Origin: Rickettsia typhi
GTDB taxonomy: Bacteria > Pseudomonadota > Alphaproteobacteria > Rickettsiales > UBA1997
NCBI GenBank assembly: GCA_945903615.1
Contig: CAMDOL010000033.1
Coordinates: forward strand, 1 to 13,610
Reading direction: 5' to 3'
DNA: 13,610 nucleotides
The position numbers and the translations under genes were made by a program. A model generated the notes under the pieces. That model was not told the DNA's origin. It made no database searches and was given only the letters and a program-made list of their open reading frames with translations. Shown here piece by piece: positions 1 through 5,341 of the stretch (its first letter is position 1; every line of letters begins with the position of its first letter).

Positions 1-45
1 ATAAATGGTTCAACAGGAACAGGTATCGGAATTTTTTCGATATAA
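1..45 (+). CDS. Possible 3' end of an upstream gene (partial)
   Basis: Reading from base 1 in frame 1 gives 14 codons, ending in the residues NGSTGTGIGIFSI before a TAA at 43-45. The glycine/threonine-rich tail would suit the end of a secreted or outer-membrane protein, but 14 codons are far too few to name a family. It is listed because the frame is open from the window edge and the repeat-rich spacer begins just after the stop. It could equally be noncoding. Confidence 0.25.
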   Translation: MNGSTGTGIGIFSI

Positions 46-70
46 TTTGCTGTTTTTAGAGCTGCTCTTT

Positions 71-205
71 AATTACCGTCGGTTTTAACCGACGGTTAAG
101 AGATTAAGAAAAACTGGGCTTTAGCCCAATACTAAATCAGAATTATTGGGCTAAAGCCCTTCTTTGGTTAGCTCTTCTATTCGTCGGTTAAAACCGACGG
201 CAATT
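71..205. repeat. Nested palindromic repeat, copy 1 (complete)
   Basis: This is a REP/BIME-like element. The outer palindrome CCGTCGGTTTTAACCGACGG (76-95) is mirrored by a near-identical one at 181-200. Inside are GGGCTTTAGCCC (116-127) and its mirror GGGCTAAAGCCC (148-159). The arms 71-130 and 145-205 are therefore reverse complements of each other, and each arm also contains two self-complementary hairpins. Copies 2 and 3 lie at 315-394 and 3347-3476. Such paired palindromes are typical of REP sequences mobilised by REP-associated tyrosine (Y1/RAYT) transposases; no such gene is in the window. Confidence 0.85.
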
Positions 206-217
206 AAAAGCAGAAAA

Positions 218-246
218 AAGTTAACCGGATAGTAGTAAATCCGTAG
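218..246 (+). repeat. GTTAAC...GTAGTAAATC flank repeat, copy A
   Basis: This segment has the core AAGTTAAC, a four- to five-base variable part, then AGTAGTAAATCCGTA. It recurs on the minus strand at 3212-3239 and on the plus strand at 3489-3516. Copies A and C both lie immediately 3' of a complete nested palindrome, so the segment belongs to the same larger repeat unit. Confidence 0.7.
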
Positions 247-302
247 AAACTAATTAATTAAAAAGTTAACCCGTAGAAGATAATTAATTAACAAAAAAGT
301 TA
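241..302 (+). repeat. Two-copy tandem repeat, about 30 bp
   Basis: The units 241-270 and 271-302 both start CCGTAGAA, continue with TAATTAATTA and end in AAAAAGTTA. They differ by a two-base substitution after the first eight bases and a two-base insertion. The tandem bridges palindrome copies 1 and 2 and looks like a local duplication of the flank repeat. Confidence 0.65.
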
Positions 303-314
303 TTTGCTGTTTTT

Positions 315-394
315 AATTACCGTCGGTTTTAACCGACGGTTAAGAGCTTAAAAAAAAGTGGGCTTTAGCCCAATACTAAATCAGAATTATTGGG
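315..394. repeat. Nested palindromic repeat, copy 2 (left arm only)
   Basis: The sequence matches copy 1 through the outer palindrome (320-339), the inner GGGCTTTAGCCC (360-371) and the central ACTAAATCAGAATTATTGGG. It then diverges at about 395, where copy 1 continues with CTAAAGCCC. The right arm is missing, so this copy is truncated at its centre of symmetry. Confidence 0.8.
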
Positions 395-458
395 GTTTTA
401 TCAGCTTATTTTTTGGCAAGGGCTGGCTGCAAAGATAGGTGATGAGGTTTATAAATCC

Positions 459-486
459 TTGCAAAAAAATTTTACTTACCGATAAT
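459..486 (+). promoter_or_regulatory. Sigma-70-type promoter of the SRP RNA gene
   Basis: A -35 box TTGCAA (459-464), a 16-bp spacer and a -10 box GATAAT (481-486) predict transcription starting near 492-494. That is the base of the SRP RNA closing stem, so promoter and RNA end support each other. Confidence 0.6.
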
Positions 487-492
487 TCTAAG

Positions 493-582
493 CGGGAAGC
501 AAGGCGGGCGTTTGGCTTTGTCAAACGGGTCAGATCTGAAAAGAAGCAGCCCTAGCAAAATCAGCGGGTTGCCTTGCTTCCT
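493..582 (+). ncRNA. ffs: Small signal recognition particle RNA (4.5S RNA)
   Basis: This is the RNA component of the bacterial SRP. It binds Ffh and targets signal-sequence-bearing ribosomes to FtsY at the membrane. The conserved apical domain is readable: GGTCAGATCTGAAAAGAAGCAGCC (532-551, split here only for description) follows the standard order GGTCAG, a GNRA-type tetraloop region, then GAAGCAGCC. The element AGCAAAATCAGCGGGTTGCC corresponds to the other side of the Ffh-binding internal loops. The ends pair perfectly over 11 bp (495-505 with 571-581). About 90 nt is a normal size for the short, Alu-less bacterial form. It is followed by dnaX on the same strand, a neighbourhood I recall for alphaproteobacteria. 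A promoter lies directly upstream. Confidence 0.88.
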
Positions 583-658
583 TATAAAATTCCTGCCATT
601 TGACTTAGAAACTGTTAGCTAATTAATTTTATCTTATATTTCGCCCCATTTTTGCTCT

Positions 659-715
659 TTTTTTCTTAAATTTTTTTAAAATATTCCCGATATTCCAAAA
701 AAATTTAAGAAAAAA
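659..715. repeat. Long AT-rich hairpin inside the 175-bp element
   Basis: Positions 659-677 and 697-715 form a perfect 19-bp stem of T/A runs around a CTTAAA core. An additional 5-bp inner stem pairs 680-684 with 690-694 and leaves a TCCCG loop. In RNA it could act as a barrier or terminator between ffs and dnaX, but no T-run follows the stem, so a normal intrinsic terminator is not shown. Confidence 0.6.
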
Positions 716-730
716 TCACTAAAAATATGC

Positions 731-770
731 CAAAATCTAGGGCAAAATCTAGGCAAAATCTAGGCAAAAT
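731..770 (+). repeat. 11-bp tandem repeat upstream of dnaX
   Basis: Three and a half copies of CAAAATCTAGG lie at 731-742 (with one extra G), 743-753, 754-764 and 765-770 (partial). The period is about one helical turn, so all copies face the same side of the DNA. The array ends inside the right terminal repeat of the 175-bp element, 43 bp before the dnaX start codon. It may be a slippage product or a regulatory array. Confidence 0.7.
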
Positions 771-812
771 TAATTAGCTAACAGTCTATCCTTTCACTTA
801 CCACTATTGCCA

Positions 813-2069
813 ATGTCTTATCAAGTCTTAGCGCGCAAATATCGTCCAAACAATTTTAAAGAATTAGTTGGTCAAGAAGTTTTGGTGCAAACTTTGAGCA
901 ATGCGATTGCTAATCAAAAAATTGCTCATTCTTTTATTTTAACTGGCATTAGAGGTGTTGGCAAAACCACTACGGCAAGAATCATTGCTAAAGCATTAAA
1001 TTGTGTTGGTGAAGATGGCTCCGCAATTGTGGCGTGTATGCCTTGTGGAGTTTGCTCAAATTGTGTGGCAATTTCTGGCTCGCGTCACCAAGATGTGATT
1101 GAAATTGATGCGGCTTCCAAAACTGGTGTGGATGATATTCGCGGCATTATTGATTCGGTGCAATATTCTCCAGCAATTGGTCGCTATAAAATTTATATTA
1201 TCGATGAGGTGCATATGCTCAGCAACAGCGCTTTTAATGCTTTGTTGAAAACTTTAGAAGAGCCGCCAGCGCATATAAAATTTATTTTTGCTACGACAGA
1301 AATTAGAAAAGTTCCAATCACGGTTCTTTCTCGTTGTCAAAGATTTGATTTGAGAAGGCTGGGTGTTGATGAGCTTGTCATTCACTTAAAAAATATTTTA
1401 CAAAAAGAGAGTTTTGCTGCCGAAGATTCTGCTTTAAATTTAATTGCTGAAGCTGCGGATGGATCAGTGCGTGATTTGCTCTCAATTGCTGATCGTATTT
1501 TATCTCACAATAATTATCAGCCAAACTTGCCCAGCGCCGCGGTGGAAGAGGTTTTGGGGCTTAATGATAAAAATAAAATTATTGATTTTGTCGCCACAAT
1601 CTTGGCGGGAGATGTGTCTGGTGCGATTGATCAGCTTGAAAAATTTTATGAAAATTCTACCGATGTTGCTAGTCTGGTCATTGATCTGCAAAAAATTATT
1701 CACATTATAACTTTGAGCAAAACCACCAATTATCAGCCTCATTCATTTTCAGCATCGGCGCTTTTAAAAATCAAAGAACTTTCTGAAAAAACTAGTCTGG
1801 CAGATTTAACCAGAATGTGGCAAATGTTGCTCAAAGGCAATGTTGAAGTGGTGAACTCGCCTTCACAAAAAATGGTGATGGAAATGCTTTTGGTGCGAAT
1901 GTGCTATTTATCTAGCTTGCCAAATTTAGAACAAATTATTGCAAAAAATACTGGTGAAATAAAGATTGAAGATGAGAATAAAACTGTTGCACAAAACAAA
2001 AATTCTAATCAAGATTTGGTGGGTGAGGTGATAAAAAATTTTGTTGGGTCAAGAGTCGTTAATAGCTAA
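813..2069 (+). CDS. dnaX: DNA polymerase III clamp-loader subunit gamma (short DnaX)
   Basis: This is the ATPase subunit of the clamp loader, which opens and places the beta clamp on primed DNA. ATG at 813 gives the classical start MSYQVLARKYRP; a TTG at 807 would add only two residues. Visible motifs are Walker A GIRGVGKT (45-52, K51), zinc-binding cysteines C64, C78, C81 and C84 (with an extra C75), Walker B DEVH (131-134) and the SRC arginine-finger motif (173-175). The AAA+ domains and the collar domain (to about residue 370) are intact. The protein is about 418 residues. After a short Asn/Lys-rich linker it jumps to a tail, DLVGEVIKNFVGSRVVNS, that resembles the extreme C-terminus of long DnaX proteins. 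The tau-specific domains that bind DnaB helicase and the polymerase alpha subunit therefore seem to be missing internally. No Shine-Dalgarno is obvious. Confidence 0.95.
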   Translation: MSYQVLARKYRPNNFKELVGQEVLVQTLSNAIANQKIAHSFILTGIRGVGKTTTARIIAKALNCVGEDGSAIVACMPCGVCSNCVAISGSRHQDVIEIDAASKTGVDDIRGIIDSVQYSPAIGRYKIYIIDEVHMLSNSAFNALLKTLEEPPAHIKFIFATTEIRKVPITVLSRCQRFDLRRLGVDELVIHLKNILQKESFAAEDSALNLIAEAADGSVRDLLSIADRILSHNNYQPNLPSAAVEEVLGLNDKNKIIDFVATILAGDVSGAIDQLEKFYENSTDVASLVIDLQKIIHIITLSKTTNYQPHSFSASALLKIKELSEKTSLADLTRMWQMLLKGNVEVVNSPSQKMVMEMLLVRMCYLSSLPNLEQIIAKNTGEIKIEDENKTVAQNKNSNQDLVGEVIKNFVGSRVVNS

Positions 2070-2119
2070 GGAACCCCTGAACAACTAAAACGATCTTTAA
2101 CAATTAATCATTAATTCTT

Positions 2120-3178
2120 ATGGGCGATACAATAAAAATTCTTTGTGTGGAAGACGAAATTGATGTGAGAGAAAGTATAGTGGGAATTTTTGAGAGTGAG
2201 GGTTTTGAAGTATTTCAAGCTGGCGATGGCAAAGAAGGTTTGGAGGTTTTTTTGGAAAAAAGACCCGATATTATTATTTCTGACATTATGATGCCTGATG
2301 TGACTGGTCATGATCTGCTAAAATCAATTCGTGAGAATAAAAATATTGATAACAGCAATGTGCCGTTCATTTTGCTCAGCGCACTTGGACAAAAAGAGGA
2401 TATTTTGAAAGGTATCACTCTGGAAGCCAGCGACTATTTAATTAAGCCGGTTGATTTTGATTTGCTTATTGCCAAAATTCGTGAAAAAACTTCTAACTTA
2501 AGAAAAACTGCTGAAGTTTCGAGTAAAAACATCGATAATTTGAAAAGCCAAGTTTCCAGTGTGATGCCTTATGAGATGTTGCATTATGTAGATTTGATCA
2601 ACAACATTTCTAGCACGCTTCGTTGTGAAGTATATGGCCCGCTGCCTCACAAAAAATATTTAGAAGATATCAACAAAATCTACATAAACTCTCTAAAATT
2701 AAAAACCCTAGTGAATAATTTTTTGAGTGGATCGGCAATTTCAAACCAGCTTGATGTGTGTGATGAAATTTTCAACCCGCTGCAAGCTGTTCAAGATTTT
2801 GTGGGTAGTTTGAACAAAAAATTTCAATCCCAAATTGTAATCAATGATATTGACGCTTCCAAGCTGTCTGACATTAAAATTAACAAAACAATTTTAACTG
2901 AAATAATCAAAAAATTGGTTGGTTGTGTGTTTAAAATCAATGATGAGATGAAAATTGCAGTGACAATTTCTGCTGATCATCTTGACCGTTTGGTATTTAT
3001 TTTTTGTCCAGAAACTAAAATTGGCAAAGATGTTTTGGATGGTCAAATTGAAAAATCGTCAGTCAGTCCAATGCTAGATAGTCAGGGTTTGATGCTTGAA
3101 GTAGTAGATAGCAACAATAGCACCAGCATAATATTGCCGATTCCTAATTATCGAGTGATTCAAAAGAGAATTGATTAG
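2120..3178 (+). CDS. Response regulator receiver fused to a degenerate histidine-kinase-like domain
   Basis: Residues 5-122 form a receiver domain with all key positions: acidic pair E11/D12, phospho-acceptor D55 in ISDIMMP, S87 in ILLSA and K109 in LIKP. There is no DNA-binding domain. Residues 141-205 resemble the dimerisation/phosphotransfer helices of alphaproteobacterial PleC/PdhS-type kinases; RCEVYGPL (168-175) corresponds to the family's RSELFGPL, followed by a second helix. Counted back without gaps, the catalytic histidine position is Y151 in PYEML, with H155 four residues on. Residues 215-345 have the size and rough pattern of a kinase ATPase domain, ending in SIILPIP, but lack the N-box asparagine and a proper DTGxG loop. 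I infer a phosphorylatable receiver controlling a non-catalytic dimerisation or docking module. It lies 50 bp after dnaX and may be cotranscribed with it. No partner kinase is nearby. Confidence 0.82.
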   Translation: MGDTIKILCVEDEIDVRESIVGIFESEGFEVFQAGDGKEGLEVFLEKRPDIIISDIMMPDVTGHDLLKSIRENKNIDNSNVPFILLSALGQKEDILKGITLEASDYLIKPVDFDLLIAKIREKTSNLRKTAEVSSKNIDNLKSQVSSVMPYEMLHYVDLINNISSTLRCEVYGPLPHKKYLEDINKIYINSLKLKTLVNNFLSGSAISNQLDVCDEIFNPLQAVQDFVGSLNKKFQSQIVINDIDASKLSDIKINKTILTEIIKKLVGCVFKINDEMKIAVTISADHLDRLVFIFCPETKIGKDVLDGQIEKSSVSPMLDSQGLMLEVVDSNNSTSIILPIPNYRVIQKRID

Positions 3179-3180
3179 AC

Positions 3181-3214
3181 ACTGTTAGCTAATTAATTCT
3201 CTAACAGTTTTTAC
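3181..3214 (+). terminator. Probable intrinsic terminator after the response regulator
   Basis: ACTGTTAG (3181-3188) pairs with CTAACAGT (3201-3208) and is followed by five Ts. It starts two bases after the stop codon. The loop TAATTAAT is shared with the terminal repeats of the 175-bp element, so this terminator looks derived from that mobile repeat. Confidence 0.45.
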
Positions 3215-3239
3215 GGATTTACTACTGTCCAGTTAACTT
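3212..3239 (-). repeat. GTTAAC...GTAGTAAATC flank repeat, copy B (inverted)
   Basis: The reverse complement reads AAGTTAAC, a five-base variable part, AGTAGTAAATCCGTA, matching copies at 218-246 and 3489-3516. This copy is inverted relative to the other two. Confidence 0.65.
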
Positions 3240-3242
3240 TTT

Positions 3243-3335
3243 TGGATTGTTTGACTAATGGGCTGATAATATAAAAAAAACTCGGCAAAACTCGACAAAA
3301 CTCAGCATCAACCCATTAATAAAACAACCCGAACT
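3243..3335. mobile_element. MITE-like unit 1, about 93 bp
   Basis: The left end GGATTGTTTGACTAATGGGC and the right end, read in reverse as GGGTTGTTTTATTAATGGGT, form imperfect terminal inverted repeats. Between them are three tandem 10-mers of the type CAAAACTCGR (3276-3305). A second copy with the same ends lies at 3541-3687. There is no open frame. Confidence 0.6.
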
Positions 3336-3346
3336 TTTTTGTTGTT

Positions 3347-3476
3347 AATTACCGTCGGTTTTAACCGACGGTTAAGAGGTTAAAAAAAACTGGGCTTTAG
3401 CCCAAAATCAGAAGTATTGGGCTAAAGCCCTTTTTTGGTTAGCTCTTCTATCCGTCGGTTAAAACCGACGGTAATT
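3347..3476. repeat. Nested palindromic repeat, copy 3 (complete)
   Basis: It has the same architecture as copy 1: outer palindromes at 3352-3371 and 3452-3471, inner ones at 3392-3403 and 3419-3430. The central spacer is five bases shorter than in copy 1. Both outer palindromes are perfect matches here, whereas copy 1 has a one-base change at 181, so this copy may be closer to the active form. Confidence 0.85.
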
Positions 3477-3488
3477 AAAAGTAGGAAA

Positions 3489-3516
3489 AAGTTAACTAGG
3501 TAGTAGTAAATCTGTA
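3489..3516 (+). repeat. GTTAAC...GTAGTAAATC flank repeat, copy C
   Basis: AAGTTAAC, variable bases, then AGTAGTAAATCTGTA. It follows palindrome copy 3 at the same distance at which copy A follows palindrome copy 1, so the palindrome and this flank appear to have been duplicated together. Confidence 0.7.
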
Positions 3517-3540
3517 GGGATTGTTAGCTAATTAATTAAA

Positions 3541-3687
3541 AAGTTCGGATTGTTTGACTAATGGGTTGATGATATAAAAAAAACTCGGTAAAACTCGGTG
3601 TTATCCACCCTCCCGCTTTAAGGGAGGGCCTCAAGGGGGTGATAAAACCGATAATGTAAGCATCAACCCATTAATAAAACAACCCGA
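3541..3687. mobile_element. MITE-like unit 2 with an inner palindrome insertion
   Basis: It has the same ends as unit 1: TCGGATTGTTTGACTAATGG on the left and CCATTAATAAAACAACCCGA on the right. It is about 55 bp longer because of a GC-rich palindromic segment at about 3600-3645. That segment has stem CCCTCCC (3608-3614) with GGGAGGG (3622-3628), plus outer TTATC/GATAA pairing. This looks like one small repeat inserted into another. Confidence 0.6.
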
Positions 3688-3847
3688 TAAAAATAGTTGA
3701 TTTATTGAACTGATTTATGGGGCTGTTGCAAATTCGCCAAGTAATTTTTTTGGCAAAAAAAAATTCCAAGCTTATGGCTCAGAAAGCTGTTAGCTTTTTT
3801 AAACCCCTTCAGTAAAATTTGCAGCCAAAGATAGATTTGCGATAGTC
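3688..3847. other. End of the convergent spacer
   Basis: No gene is seen. A small plus-strand hairpin, AAAGCT (3783-3788) with AGCTTT (3792-3797) followed by Ts, could end readthrough toward the photolyase gene. Positions 3713-3733 (ATTTATGGGGCTGTTGCAAAT) resemble an insertion-sequence end and recur in near-identical form at 13008-13027 in the other orientation. Confidence 0.4.
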
Positions 3848-5341
3848 TCAAGTTAGCTTTTTATAAAGCTCTAAAGCCTTATTTCGAGCTTCTTCGTGAA
3901 GCACAATTCGTTGGGGATAATTCTTTCCTAGTTCAACCCCATATTTTTTTAATTCTATTGCGCTTAGTTCCCAAGGTTTGTGAATAAATTTTTTGGGTAA
4001 GTTTTTTAATTCAGGTAAATATTTTTTTATATACTCGCCGTCCGCATCAAATCTCTCACTTTGTAAAACCGGATTAAAAATTCGGAAATATGGTGCCGCG
4101 TCGGCACCAGATCCAGCAACCCATTGCCAGCTGGCGGAATTGTTGGCTAAATTGGCATCGACTAAGCAATCCCAAAACCATTCTTCGCCTTTTCTCCAAT
4201 CGATAAATAAATCTTTAATTAGAAATGAAGCGACAATCATACGCACACGATTTTGCATAAAACCAGTTTGCCAAAGTTCGCGCATTCCAGCATCAACAAT
4301 AGGAAAACCAGTTTGACCTTTTTGCCATTTTTTGAGTAAATCGGGATTATTTTCCCACTCAAAATTATCGAATTGTTTTTTAAAATTCTGGTTAGGAAGT
4401 TCAGGAAAATGAAAAAGTAAATGATGCGAAAATTCACGCCAAACAATTTCAGCCAAAAACTGTGAAGTTCCAGCTTTGTCTTCAGGATTTTTAATGTGAT
4501 GTTTTTTGACCAGATCAACAATTTCATTCACTGAAATTAAACCAAAGTGCAAATATGGTGAAAGTTTAGAAGTGGCGTTTTTGCTCGGAATATTACGGAT
4601 TTCGTTATAGTTTTTGAGATTGTATTTTAGAAAATGCTGAAAATTTTTAAGAATTGATGGGCGATCAAAATGCCAAATTTCTGCGAATTTTTCTGTCCAA
4701 TTGGGATCTGTTGGTAAGAAACTCAAATCCTCCAGAGTCATTGCTAGCGAGGGCAGATCGAATGGTAATCCAATTTTTTCTTTGCTATTTTGGATGATCG
4801 ACGCATCGCCTTTGGATAGTTTTAATGGCGATGTTGGATAATCTAGGGGTGGTTTTACCAATTCCCAGCTCTTCAAACAATTTTTCCAAAATGGTGTAAA
4901 GACTTTAAAATAACTTCCGGCGCCATTTTTAATTTCATCTGGTTTGAAAAGTAGGTAAGATTTAAAATCGAAAACTGAAATATTTTTGAGCAAAGCTAAA
5001 TTTTTAATTTGTCCTTCAAGCCTTATATTAAAAGGTTCATAAAGCTTGTTAAGATAAATTTCTTGAACTCCTCCAAAAATAATTTTTTGTAAAACTGCAA
5101 TAGTTTCACCCTTAAAAATTAATAATTCTAAACCTAAATTTTGGTATAAATTTTTTTGCAATTCTTCTAAGGCAGAATGCAAAAACCACTTCGAAGCACC
5201 GCCAATCTTGCGTTTATTAACCTCATCAAAAATAAAAATTGGCAAAATTTTTTGACCATCTTCTTGTGATTTTTTGCAGGCAAAAAACAGGGCAGGGTTG
5301 TCGAAGATTCTTAAATCTTGATTAAAAATTACTAATTTCAT
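3848..5341 (-). CDS. phrB: Class I deoxyribodipyrimidine photolyase
   Basis: A cytoplasmic flavoenzyme that uses blue light to split cyclobutane pyrimidine dimers. Length (497 residues) is normal. The N-terminal alpha/beta antenna domain starts MKLVIFNQDLRIFDNPAL; the helical FAD domain spans about 205-490. Family signatures are LSPYLHFG (260-267), EIVWREF (298-304), GFPIVDAGMRELWQTGFMQN (345-364, the active-site helix), NRVRMIVASFLIKD (364-377) and GADAAPYFRIFNP (412-424). The tryptophan electron-transfer triad of the E. coli enzyme appears conserved as W329, W382 and W405. The last eight bases of the DNA were checked for the start: ATG at 5341 overlaps the TGA of the preceding aminopeptidase gene by four bases (ATGA), implying translational coupling. 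It is last in the cluster. A cryptochrome is possible but the whole active-site region favours a repair enzyme. Confidence 0.95.
   Translation of the reverse strand: MKLVIFNQDLRIFDNPALFFACKKSQEDGQKILPIFIFDEVNKRKIGGASKWFLHSALEELQKNLYQNLGLELLIFKGETIAVLQKIIFGGVQEIYLNKLYEPFNIRLEGQIKNLALLKNISVFDFKSYLLFKPDEIKNGAGSYFKVFTPFWKNCLKSWELVKPPLDYPTSPLKLSKGDASIIQNSKEKIGLPFDLPSLAMTLEDLSFLPTDPNWTEKFAEIWHFDRPSILKNFQHFLKYNLKNYNEIRNIPSKNATSKLSPYLHFGLISVNEIVDLVKKHHIKNPEDKAGTSQFLAEIVWREFSHHLLFHFPELPNQNFKKQFDNFEWENNPDLLKKWQKGQTGFPIVDAGMRELWQTGFMQNRVRMIVASFLIKDLFIDWRKGEEWFWDCLVDANLANNSASWQWVAGSGADAAPYFRIFNPVLQSERFDADGEYIKKYLPELKNLPKKFIHKPWELSAIELKKYGVELGKNYPQRIVLHEEARNKALELYKKLT

Larger units (their letters stand above)
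611..785. mobile_element. 175-bp MITE-like element with 20-bp terminal inverted repeats
   Basis: The ends are perfect inverted repeats: ACTGTTAGCTAATTAATTTT at 611-630 and its reverse complement at 766-785. Inside, roughly centred, is a second long hairpin (659-677 pairing with 697-715) and a short tandem array (731-770). There is no reading frame. I see no convincing target-site duplication in the flanks. It ends 27 bp before the dnaX start, so it must carry or displace the dnaX promoter. Single-ended or shrunken relatives of the terminal repeat occur at 3181-3208 and 3521-3537. Confidence 0.65.
3191..3537. repeat. Composite inverted repeat enclosing palindrome copy 3
   Basis: The imperfect arms 3191-3241 and 3485-3537 are reverse complements over about 50 bp. 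They contain TAATTAATT, CTAACA, GATTTACTAC and AGTTAACTTTTT in mirrored order. They enclose a MITE-like unit (3243-3335) and the third nested palindrome (3347-3476). The layering suggests repeated insertion of small elements into one another in a gene-poor convergent spacer. Confidence 0.6.

Noticed and set aside
71..394. Possible CRISPR array because of repeated palindromes
   Set aside because: Repeats are inverted and unequally spaced, with no unique spacers of constant length and no cas genes.
2030..2069. Programmed frameshift producing tau from dnaX, suggested by the A/T runs near the end
   Set aside because: No A-AAA-AAG-type slippery site is seen and no continuing tau-like frame exists before the next gene.
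2111..2311. 66-codon minus-strand frame at the start of the response regulator
   Set aside because: It lies fully opposite the conserved receiver domain and lacks any family features.
3600..3645. The CCCTCCC/GGGAGGG hairpin as an intrinsic terminator
   Set aside because: No T-run follows on either strand and it lies inside a repeat unit far from both flanking gene ends; better read as an inserted palindrome.
3993..4316. 107-codon plus-strand frame opposite the photolyase gene
   Set aside because: It is antisense to the conserved FAD domain of a clear photolyase and has no start signals; a shadow frame.
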